This document shows positions 39,780-46,913 of a stretch of DNA of 64,000 nt, one piece after another (positions within the stretch are counted from its first letter, which is position 1; every line of letters begins with the position of its first letter). Under the pieces are notes generated by a model. That model was not told the DNA's origin. It saw only the letters and a list, made by a program, of their open reading frames with translations, and did not search any database. The position numbers and the translations under genes are program-made. This DNA comes from Streptococcus hyointestinalis. GTDB lineage: Bacteria > Bacillota > Bacilli > Lactobacillales > Streptococcaceae. The stretch covers positions 1,116,001-1,180,000 of the forward strand of contig NZ_UHFN01000007.1 in the NCBI RefSeq assembly GCF_900459405.1, written 5' to 3'.

Positions 39780-41123
39780 TTGTTTATCAAAATATTTTTT
39801 CGTTTCTCTGAAGATGACAGGTGATAGGGCGAGGAGTGCGATAAGGTTAGGCAGAGCCATGAGACCGTTTACGATATCTGCGATAATCCAGATGAGGTCA
39901 AGCTTGAGGAAGCCTCCAGCAGCGACCATAAGGATGAAGATAGAGCGGTAGAGCCAGATACCTTTTGTCCCAAAGAGGAACTCAAAACAGCGCTCTCCGT
40001 AGTAGCTCCAGCCAAGGATAGTCGTAAAGGCAAAGAGCACAAGACAGAGTGTCAATGCGATACTTCCAACGCTACCAAATACAGTTGAAAAGGCTGCTTG
40101 TGTCAGCGGAGCGCCTTCTAAACCTTTGACTGTCCATTGACCTGTAACGATGATAGAGAGTCCTGTCAGCGTACAGATGATAAGGGTATCGATGAAGGTT
40201 CCTGTCATCGAGATAAGACCTTGCTCAACAGGTTCGTTGGTCTTGGCAGCAGCGGCAGCGATTGGTGCAGAGCCGAGACCTGATTCATTGGAGAAGACGC
40301 CACGTGCAATACCTTTTTGGATGGCTTCTTTGACAGCAGCGCCAGCAAATCCACCAACGGCAGCCGTCCCTGTGAAAGCGCCCTTGAAAACTTGTGAAAT
40401 GGCAGGGATGATATTGTCATAATGCGCAAAAATAACCGTTAGTGTCGCAAGGATGTAGAGGATAGCCATGAAAGGCACGACGCTCTCAGACACCTTAGAG
40501 ATAGACTGGATACCACCAAAGATGATAATGGCAACGATAATAGCAATGATAATGCTGACAATCTCAGGTGAAAAGCCAAAGCTATTTTGCAGGGATGATG
40601 TGATAGAGTTAACCTGAGAGAAAGTCCCGATACCTAAAAAGGCGACCAAGATACCAGCGATAGCAAAGAAGATAGCCAGCGGTTTCCATTTTTTCCCCAT
40701 ACCGTTGACGATGTAGTACATCGGACCACCAGAGATATTTCCATTATCATCCTGCGTACGGTATTTAATAGCTAGAAGCCCTTCGGCGTATTTTGTCGCC
40801 ATACCAAAGAAAGCAGCGACCCACATCCAAAAGAGTGCACCAGGTCCACCAGTTTTGATAGCAGTTGCGACACCTACGATATTTCCTGTTCCGATAGTAG
40901 CAGCAAGAGCCGTTGCCAAAGCCGCAAAACTAGAAATATCCCCCTCACCGTCACTTTTAGTGAAAATCAGCTTAAAAGCCTTTGGCAGACGGATAATCTG
41001 CAAGAAACCAAGACGAGTGGAGAGATAAATCCCTGTCCCAACCAACAAAATCAGAAGTGGCGGTCCCCAGACCAAGTTATCCAAAGCGTTAAAAAAATCA
41101 AGCACAGTTTTAAGTCCTTTCAA
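39777..41123 (-). CDS. alanine/glycine:cation symporter (AGCS family)
   Basis: The 448-residue protein imports alanine or glycine with sodium. The family signatures GTGNIVGVATAIKTGGPGALFWMW and GLGSAPIAAAAAKTNEP are present and about ten helices are visible. A tandem glycine riboswitch lies in its leader on the same strand, so glycine is the probable substrate or signal. An intrinsic terminator between riboswitch and start is the likely switch. It starts MKGLKTVLDFFN with TTGAAAGGAC before the ATG. Confidence 0.94.
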   Translation of the reverse strand: MKGLKTVLDFFNALDNLVWGPPLLILLVGTGIYLSTRLGFLQIIRLPKAFKLIFTKSDGEGDISSFAALATALAATIGTGNIVGVATAIKTGGPGALFWMWVAAFFGMATKYAEGLLAIKYRTQDDNGNISGGPMYYIVNGMGKKWKPLAIFFAIAGILVAFLGIGTFSQVNSITSSLQNSFGFSPEIVSIIIAIIVAIIIFGGIQSISKVSESVVPFMAILYILATLTVIFAHYDNIIPAISQVFKGAFTGTAAVGGFAGAAVKEAIQKGIARGVFSNESGLGSAPIAAAAAKTNEPVEQGLISMTGTFIDTLIICTLTGLSIIVTGQWTVKGLEGAPLTQAAFSTVFGSVGSIALTLCLVLFAFTTILGWSYYGERCFEFLFGTKGIWLYRSIFILMVAAGGFLKLDLIWIIADIVNGLMALPNLIALLALSPVIFRETKKYFDKQ

Positions 41124-41158
41124 CTTTTTCTTGTCTCAAAGAGACAAAGAGGATGACG

Positions 41159-41190
41159 CAAAAAAAGAGAAGCTCCAACGGAACTTCTGC
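41159..41190 (-). terminator. leader terminator of the glycine riboswitch
   Basis: On the minus strand GCAGAAGTTCC pairs with GGAGCTTCT around GTT, followed by CTTTTTTT. It lies between the aptamers and the symporter start. Confidence 0.75.
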
Positions 41191-41231
41191 ATCACAAAAG
41201 ATAAGCCAAAAAAGCCTTACTGGCATGTACT

Positions 41232-41400
41232 TATCTTCTGTCCTTTTGCCTGAGAGATTGAGCATATGCTTTGCCCCTTCGGCGCCTGTCTCTAATGGAC
41301 AAGTCTCTCCAGAAGTCCGTCGATCAATCAGTCCTGTCTAGCGACACCTGAGAGTGTAATTCCTTCGGCGAAAGCAGAGCTTTCTTCTCCTGATTGACGT
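41232..41400 (-). promoter_or_regulatory. tandem glycine riboswitch
   Basis: Two glycine aptamers lie in tandem on the minus strand. Aptamer I runs from about 41398 to 41340 (CAGGAGAAG, GCCGAAGGAAT, ACTCTCAGGTG) and aptamer II from about 41318 to 41234 (TTCTGGAGAG, GCGCCGAAGGGGCAAA, AATCTCTCAGGCAAAAGGAC). These boxes are the known glycine-riboswitch consensus, and the tandem layout is typical of cooperative ligand binding. The downstream gene is the alanine/glycine symporter. Confidence 0.93.
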
Positions 41401-41467
41401 CATTCGGTTTATGTAATTGCTTATAAGTTTAAAGGAAAAGTGGACAATTGTCAATAACCTTTTTGAA

Positions 41468-41480
41468 AAAATTTAAGTTC
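41468..41480 (+). repeat. 13-bp direct repeat left of the IS30-type relic
   Basis: AAAAATTTAAGTT occurs here and at 42644-42656, directly flanking the inverted repeats of the element. Confidence 0.8.
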
Positions 41481-42643
41481 CCCACTTGTCAAGTCAAGTG
41501 CAACAAGTTCATTGATAACTAGAGTTCCAGAGGTTAAGCTGTTTGGGCTAGCCCAAACAAAATATTTGCGGTTTTATACTTGTGAAGTCGTCTAGGTCTG
41601 TCATTGATAGCAGAGACGTAGTGATTGAGTTCTTCTGTCGTTAGTGAGTTAAGAGAGACACCTTTTGGGAGAAACTATCTCAAGAGACCATTGAAATTTT
41701 CATTTGTTCCTCTTTCATGAGAAGCATAAGGATGGGCAAAATAGACTTCCACACCTTTTAAGTCTGACAAGCTACTGAACTCTGAGCCATTGTCCGATGT
41801 GATAGAGCGAATAGGGTACTGTGATAGTAGGCTCTTAACAGCCCTATTGATAGTTTCTGCTTGTTTATTAGCCAGTTTTACATCGATGGCAAATCGTGTT
41901 TGACGCTCTACTAAGGTCAAAATAACAGCTTCACCTTTGGTTTTCTTGCCAAGAACCAAATCAATCTCCCAATGCCCAAATTCAGAACGGTCATTGATAC
42001 ACTCTGGACGTTCTTCAATGGATTTTCCTAAGATTTTCGTCGTGGCCTTAGGCGTTACTTTAGACCGTTTTCGGATGCACACCATCTTAGGTAAATCAAT
42101 CGGTTTAACCCTCAACAGTCCGTCTTTGATGTAACGATACACTGTCTTGGTGGAAGGGATAACTTCCAGTGGATGTTTTTCTCGGTAAGTTTGAACAAAG
42201 CTATCGACACTGTGACAGCGAGGTTTCGTTTTCAGGGCTTTCTCAAGTTCCTTGAAGAAGGTCTGGGAGCAGTACGATAGTTTATGATAAGCACTTTTTC
42301 GACGATTGGTTTCATAAACACGTTGACCACTATCTGGAAAGTAAACCGTTGAGTAGATTCGTTTCCCGTTCTTATCTTGAACCTGAGAAACACTTCCTCG
42401 TTTGATTTCCCGACTGATGGTTGAGCGATGACGCCCAAGCAGACAAGCAATCTCAGAGGGGGTCTTGCCCATCTTGAGATAGGCGCTGATTTCTCTGCGT
42501 TCAGAGGCTGAAAGGTGTGAGTATAACGATTTTTTGGTAGAATGATTAGTGGACATGTTCATCTGCTTTCTATACTGAGTTGGGGAATTCTAGTATATCA
42601 GACGAGCATGTCTTTTTTGTTGCACTTCATTTTACAACACGGG
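41481..42643 (-). mobile_element. IS30-family element with nonsense codon (relic)
   Basis: The element spans 1,163 bp with imperfect inverted ends (left 41481-41507, right 42617-42643) whose inner 11 bases AAGTGCAACAA are perfect and whose outermost bases are CCC/GGG. Its only gene is a transposase broken by TAG. It is unrelated in sequence to the other two IS30-type copies. Direct repeats of 13 bp abut both ends. Its right end is overlapped by the target repeat of the neighbouring IS481-like element. Confidence 0.85.
41534..42562 (-). pseudogene. IS30-family transposase with in-frame stop
   Basis: The frame encodes about 342 residues if read through: N-terminal HTH (SERREISAYLKMGK, LLGRHRSTISREIKRG), then the DDE core with FGHWEIDLVLG, ITSDNGSEFS and the ERGTNENFNGLLR segment with Glu. 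An amber codon (TAG, plus-strand positions 41675-41677) follows immediately, and the frame then continues FLPKGVSLNSLTTEE to a normal end at 41534. The usual residue there is Glu or Tyr, so one base changed. The three catalytic residues precede the stop, but the lost C-terminus is conserved in the family, so activity is doubtful. Confidence 0.88.
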
Positions 42644-42663
42644 AAAAATTTAAGTTTCAAATA
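42640..42663 (+). repeat. 24-bp direct repeat left of the IS481-like element
   Basis: The 24 bases here are identical to 43779-43802 and start with CGGG, the end of the IS30-type relic. Confidence 0.85.
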
Positions 42664-43778
42664 TGTACCTTTGTCAATGATGTGAGACCTAAAATGTTAT
42701 TTTGAAGTTATCCATTTGTTAAGCTTTACTAGGAGCTAGCTTCTAGTAAAGCTTTTCTGATATCGATAGGAGATTTCCATCCTAAAGTTTGCATAGGAAG
42801 TCGATTAGAACGATAAAGATAGGTTTTCATCTGCTTGATGAGATCGTCATAGGAATAGAAGGTCAAGTGCTGGTAGAAACGTCGATTGTCATTTCGATGA
42901 CTGCGTTCAACCTTGCCATTATGTCTTGGTGTTCGAGGACGAATCAGCTTGTGCTCAATGCCAAGTTCCTGACACAGCAAGTCTAGTGGGTGAACTTGTT
43001 TGGTCTCTTTGAAATGAGTGAACTCAAAGCCATTATCCGTTTGGAGGATTTTGGGTTTGTATCCAAAGTGTTTGATAGCCATTTTGAGAAATTGAACCGT
43101 TGAGTAGGACGACTGCTCTTTGAAAGGGAATATAAAGCGTTCTCGACTGGCCTCATCAATAACGGTGTACTGGTAGAACTTGTCAGGTAGTTTTCCTGTG
43201 TAGCAGTGAGTTGGGACGTATTTGACATCCATCTGCCACTTGATACCGAGTTTAGTCGGCGTGTCATATGGTTTTGGGACATAAAGTTTGTTCTTTGTTT
43301 TAGGGGATTTGAAGAAGTCCAGCTTTCTCAAGATTCGAAAGAGTGAGCAAGGGTGCCTATCATATCCCTTATTGGTTTTGAGCTTGTAGAAGATTTCGAT
43401 GAGGGTTGCGTTTGGATTTCTTTTGATGCAGTTTTTAATCCAGGTCAGCTCTTGCTGGGTATGAGCCTTTGGATGTGGTGTTAGAGGGCGATGAGAACGG
43501 TCTTTTAGAGATTCTTTTGTGCCATCAAAACGCTTATTCCAGCGCATGAGAGAGGCTTTTGAAACTTTGTAACGTCGACAGATGAAGGCGACAGATGCTC
43601 CGTTTTGGTAGGTTTTAACAGCGTGGTAACGTGTTTCTAGAGTATGTGGTAAATAGCGAAGATTTTGTGATATACTAGTCATGTGAAGATTCCTTTTTGA
43701 TGAGTGGTGGTACTCTTATTATATCAGGGAATCTTCTTTTTGACTTCTAGAAGTCTCACATCTATTGTAACGCTACAG
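42664..43778 (-). mobile_element. IS481/IS3-like insertion sequence
   Basis: The element is 1,115 bp with imperfect inverted repeats of about 25 bp (18 of 25 matching; both start TGTA and share GATGTGAGAC at the inner end), one transposase on the minus strand, and a 24-bp direct repeat at both sides. It was inserted at the right end of the IS30-type relic and 29 bases upstream of the pyrP extended -10. Confidence 0.85.
42729..43682 (-). CDS. IS481/IS3-like transposase (rve DDE integrase)
   Basis: The 317-residue protein has an N-terminal HTH (ETRYHAVKTYQNGASVAFIC, RYKVSKASLMRWNKRFDG), a linker with LKDRSHRPLTPHPKAHT, and the rve DDE core: Asp in WQMDVKYVP (about 151), Asp in LQTDNGFEFT (about 217) and Glu in RHNGKVERSHRNDNRRFY (about 258). 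A single frame without programmed shift fits IS481 better than IS3. It appears intact. Confidence 0.87.
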   Translation of the reverse strand: MTSISQNLRYLPHTLETRYHAVKTYQNGASVAFICRRYKVSKASLMRWNKRFDGTKESLKDRSHRPLTPHPKAHTQQELTWIKNCIKRNPNATLIEIFYKLKTNKGYDRHPCSLFRILRKLDFFKSPKTKNKLYVPKPYDTPTKLGIKWQMDVKYVPTHCYTGKLPDKFYQYTVIDEASRERFIFPFKEQSSYSTVQFLKMAIKHFGYKPKILQTDNGFEFTHFKETKQVHPLDLLCQELGIEHKLIRPRTPRHNGKVERSHRNDNRRFYQHLTFYSYDDLIKQMKTYLYRSNRLPMQTLGWKSPIDIRKALLEASS

Positions 43779-43802
43779 CGGGAAAAATTTAAGTTTCAAA
43801 TA
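43779..43802 (+). repeat. 24-bp direct repeat right of the IS481-like element
   Basis: Identical to 42640-42663 over 24 bases; the base before it differs, which fixes the length. Confidence 0.85.
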
Positions 43803-43826
43803 AGACTAGCTTTTAGAGTATCTTTG

Positions 43827-43835
43827 TGGTAGAAT
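43827..43835 (+). promoter_or_regulatory. pyrP extended -10 promoter
   Basis: TGGTAGAAT is an extended -10 element located 25 bases after the IS481-like flanking repeat. Confidence 0.6.
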
Positions 43836-43856
43836 ACTAAGGACGTAGGTTTTTAA

Positions 43857-43925
43857 ACTCATCCAGAGAGGTGAGAAAGACGGAATATCTTTGGGAGCCT
43901 ATGAGATTTTTGAGGGCTTTTTTTG
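43857..43925 (+). promoter_or_regulatory. PyrR-type attenuator in the pyrP leader
   Basis: ATCCAGAGAGGT (43861-43872) matches the PyrR-binding loop consensus, which is followed by GAGAAAGACGG and by a terminator-like hairpin (GGGAGCC with GGGCT, then eight T) ending about 43925. With high UMP, PyrR should bind the leader and favour termination before pyrP. Confidence 0.8.
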
Positions 43926-43944
43926 TGCCCGGAAGGAGTTTTAC

Positions 43945-45264
43945 ATGACTGCAATGTCTCAATCTAAAGAACCTGAGTTGCTTGATTCAGAGTTAAAGAC
44001 GGTTGATTTGCTGCTGGATGTTGACCAAAAGCCTGCCCCGCTAAAAGGGCTTTTGCTTAGTTTCCAGCACGTTTTTGCCATGTTTGGAGCGACTATCCTT
44101 GTTCCTCTAACACTTGGTATGCCTGTATCGGTGGCGCTTTTTGCCTCTGGTGTCGGAACACTCATCTATCAAGTAGCGACGAATTTTAAAGTGCCAGTTT
44201 ACTTGGGTTCATCTTTTGCTTATATCACGGCGATGTCGCTTGCCATTAAGCAAATGGATGGCAACATCTCAGCTGCACAGACTGGTATCTTGTTTGTTGG
44301 ATTGATTTATGTCGTGATTGCCGCTTTGGTGAAGCTAATTGGAACCAAGTGGATTGATACCTTGTTGCCACCGATTGTCATTGGTCCTATGATTATTGTT
44401 ATCGGGCTAGGGCTTGCCAATTCAGCTGTGACCAATGCTGGTTTTGTATCTGGTGGTAATTGGAAAAACATGCTTGTTGCCACTGTCACCTTTTTGATTG
44501 CTGCCTTTATCAACACCAAAGGTAAAGGGTTTGTCAAAATCATTCCTTTCCTCTTTGCTATTATCGGAGGTTACTTGGTGGCTTTGTGTCTTGGGATGGT
44601 GGACTTGTCTCCAGTAGCTAAGGCAGCGTGGTTTGAGTTACCAGGCTTTATCTTGCCGTTTAAAACAGGTGTCTTTAAGCACTATGACCTCTACTTTGGA
44701 CCTGAGATGTTTGCAATTTTGCCGATTTCAATCGTGACAGTGGCTGAGCACATCGGAGACCACACCGTACTTAGTCAGATTTGCGGACGTCAGTTCTTGA
44801 AAGACCCAGGGCTCAACCGTACTTTGATTGGTGATGGGGTTGCGACAACCGTTTCTGCCTTTCTCGGTGGACCTGCTAACACCACTTACGGTGAAAATAC
44901 AGGGGTTATCGGTATGACACGTATTGCCTCTGTCTCTGTTATTCGTAACGCTGCTTTGATTGCGATCGCCTTTTCTTTCCTTGGTAAGTTTACAGCGCTT
45001 ATCTCAACCATTCCAAGTGCTGTCTTGGGCGGTATGTCCATCCTGCTTTATGGCGTTATCGCAAGCAACGGGCTAAAAGTGTTGATTGAAAATCGTGTGG
45101 ACTTTGGTCACATCAGAAATCTTATCATCGCAAGCTCTATGCTTGTGCTTGGACTTGGTGGTGCTGTGCTTGATTTGCATGCTCTGACACTATCTGGGAC
45201 AGCGCTCAGTGCGATTGTCGGTGTCATTTTGAACTTGATTTTACCAAAAGAAAGTCAAGACTAA
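43945..45264 (+). CDS. pyrP: uracil permease (NCS2 family)
   Basis: The 439-residue protein is a UraA-type nucleobase:cation symporter with about 12-14 helices. It has the TTYGENTGVIGMTRIASV signature and the QHVFAMFGATILVP start, and HIGDHTVLSQI. The PyrR attenuator immediately upstream supports uracil as substrate. I chose ATG 43945, 7 bases after GGAAGGAG; the longer frame covers the leader terminator. An IS481-like element lies just upstream of its promoter and an IS30-type copy is inserted in its terminator region. Confidence 0.95.
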   Translation: MTAMSQSKEPELLDSELKTVDLLLDVDQKPAPLKGLLLSFQHVFAMFGATILVPLTLGMPVSVALFASGVGTLIYQVATNFKVPVYLGSSFAYITAMSLAIKQMDGNISAAQTGILFVGLIYVVIAALVKLIGTKWIDTLLPPIVIGPMIIVIGLGLANSAVTNAGFVSGGNWKNMLVATVTFLIAAFINTKGKGFVKIIPFLFAIIGGYLVALCLGMVDLSPVAKAAWFELPGFILPFKTGVFKHYDLYFGPEMFAILPISIVTVAEHIGDHTVLSQICGRQFLKDPGLNRTLIGDGVATTVSAFLGGPANTTYGENTGVIGMTRIASVSVIRNAALIAIAFSFLGKFTALISTIPSAVLGGMSILLYGVIASNGLKVLIENRVDFGHIRNLIIASSMLVLGLGGAVLDLHALTLSGTALSAIVGVILNLILPKESQD

Positions 45265-45275
45265 ACTAAAAGACC
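45262..45275 (+). repeat. 14-bp direct repeat left of IS30-type copy 2
   Basis: TAAACTAAAAGACC recurs at 46812-46825. The right part, AAAAGACC, is the left arm of the pyrP terminator. Confidence 0.85.
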
Positions 45276-46811
45276 GGTAAATTCTCAAAGTAAGTTCTAG
45301 TTCCCGTCCTTCCAGAAGTTACTCTGAGAAAACTGCATAAAATCAACAGAATTTAGTCTCAGACTAAGTTCTTTTTTGACTAAAAATGCTGATAATAGTG
45401 AGTTTTAGGCCTGAAAATATTGAAAAAAGGGTACACTAAAGTTACTGGCTCTGAGACGTCTCAAAGTAAGTTCTAGTCATCTGGAATTTAGGACGGGACA
45501 AGTTCCTTTCTATTTTGAAATTATTTTCTGATAAAAACTAGCGATTATTTATCTAATAATCGAGGTGATTGGATGACGTTTTCAGGGTCAATTTTAGAGA
45601 TACCGAGAAGTGTTGCCACTTCCTCACCGTAGGTAAAGGTAAAGAGTTCATAGGCTGATTTTCCGTTGAAAGAAGCTCGTTTGACGCTGTTGACATGTGA
45701 ACAAACTAGGTTGATGTCATCCTGTGTCAAGTTATCGAAGCTAGTTCCTTTAGGGAGAATATCTCTGATAAGCGTGTGATTTTTCTCAATTCTCCCCTTC
45801 TGGTCAGAACGATTTGGGTCACAGAAGAAGAGTTTAGATTCTCCACGAACATCCATTTCGATATCGTCTACTCTAGCGAATTCACCGCCATTATCGGTCA
45901 GAATGACAGGGAATAGTTCGCAGAAGCTCATCTCTTTCTGGTGTAGGTCATTCTTGATAGCGTAGAGGTGTTTAGCGACCTCATTAGCTGTTTTATTATC
46001 CAGTAACTGAGCGAAAATAAAGTTGCAGTAGGAGAGGTTAAAAGTGAGAAGTACCTTTCCTCCAATCCTTCCAGTAACGGTGTCCATTTCCAGCCAGTAG
46101 CTGATATCATTCTTAGTAAGAAAGCCTTGGAAGTCCTCGTAAGACCGTCCTTCTCTAGCAGTTTTAGGAATGGGTTGGAGATTTCTGGTTCTCCGCTTTC
46201 TGAATTTCACGACACGGGGGAAATCAATAGGCTTTGTGGACAGATAGCCCTTTTCAAGGTATCTGTAGATAGAAGCTCTGGATGCCGAAAGTTCATTTGA
46301 GGCGATGATGTGGTTGAGGTGTTGTCCTTTTTTGATGGCAGAAGAGACAATCTCGTCCATGCGATAGAATTCTTCCTTGTTTAGGGCAACACCTGTTCTC
46401 GAATCTGAGAGCTTAGCTTCATAATCCAGCTGAGCTCTTTTTGCGTAGTAGAACTGTTTCTGGTATCCACAATTGCTTCTCTTTTTCGGACAGGCATTAC
46501 AAACGTAGGGAGCCTTTTTGAGTAGAGGGCAGGCCTCACAATTGGAAGTACTAGAGTTCTCTTTTATCACCCTATTTCTCCGAACTTCTTTTGAGATTGT
46601 GGACGGGTCTTTTCCTAGCTTAGTAGCGATAGCTGAGAAGGTTTTTAGCTGTTCGATTCCTATTTGAATATCGTTGCGATCAGAGAGAGTTAAGTGTTTG
46701 TTTTTCATTGTCAGTTACCAACTTGTCCCATAGTAAGTTCTACCTTATTTTTTTGTCTCAGTCTAATTTCCAGTTTTTAAGACAGACTAGAACTTACTTT
46801 GAGAATTTTGG
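45276..46811 (-). mobile_element. IS30-family insertion sequence, copy 2
   Basis: The element is 1,536 bp, nearly identical to copy 1 at 29983-31519, in the same orientation. It has the same inverted ends and a different 14-bp direct repeat. Differences from copy 1 are a few scattered bases plus a dense patch of 11 changes in 34 bases (46546-46579). It is inserted into the terminator of pyrP, but the target duplication leaves a complete terminator copy at 46818-46840. Confidence 0.92.
45545..46708 (-). CDS. IS30-family transposase, copy 2
   Basis: The 387-residue protein is the same as copy 1 except I for V at about residue 48, S for V at about 53 and Q for R in FAQLL (about 232). The HTH, Cys cluster and DDE residues are intact, so both copies may be active. 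The divergent 34-base patch in the gene (around residues 46-58) is mostly synonymous. Confidence 0.93.
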   Translation of the reverse strand: MKNKHLTLSDRNDIQIGIEQLKTFSAIATKLGKDPSTISKEVRRNRVIKENSSTSNCEACPLLKKAPYVCNACPKKRSNCGYQKQFYYAKRAQLDYEAKLSDSRTGVALNKEEFYRMDEIVSSAIKKGQHLNHIIASNELSASRASIYRYLEKGYLSTKPIDFPRVVKFRKRRTRNLQPIPKTAREGRSYEDFQGFLTKNDISYWLEMDTVTGRIGGKVLLTFNLSYCNFIFAQLLDNKTANEVAKHLYAIKNDLHQKEMSFCELFPVILTDNGGEFARVDDIEMDVRGESKLFFCDPNRSDQKGRIEKNHTLIRDILPKGTSFDNLTQDDINLVCSHVNSVKRASFNGKSAYELFTFTYGEEVATLLGISKIDPENVIQSPRLLDK

Positions 46812-46825
46812 TAAACTAAAAGACC
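46812..46825 (+). repeat. 14-bp direct repeat right of IS30-type copy 2
   Basis: TAAACTAAAAGACC, identical to 45262-45275. Confidence 0.85.
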
Positions 46826-46840
46826 TTCGGGTCTTTTTTT
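46818..46840 (+). terminator. original pyrP terminator, now beyond IS30-type copy 2
   Basis: AAAAGACC and GGTCTTTT pair around TTCG with a T tail. The left arm belongs to the right-hand target repeat. Confidence 0.85.
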
Positions 46841-46868
46841 GATAGCGCAAGCAATTTTTACAAAAAAA

Positions 46869-46877
46869 TGGTATAAT
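46869..46877 (+). promoter_or_regulatory. pcrA extended -10 promoter
   Basis: TGGTATAAT, 37 bases before the pcrA start codon and 58 bases after the IS30-type end. Confidence 0.6.
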
Positions 46878-46913
46878 TTTAAGGTTAGATATAAAGTAGA
46901 ATGGAAGTTACAG

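Noticed and set aside
41449..42720. CRISPR-like array because AAATTTAAGTT recurs three times
   Set aside because: The repeats are over 1 kb apart and exactly flank insertion sequences, so they are target duplications.
29983..46811. Composite transposon formed by the two like-oriented IS30-type copies with 13.7 kb between them
   Set aside because: Each copy has its own, different direct repeat on both sides, so they inserted independently, and the enclosed genes (glmS, mntE, pyrP) are ordinary core genes.
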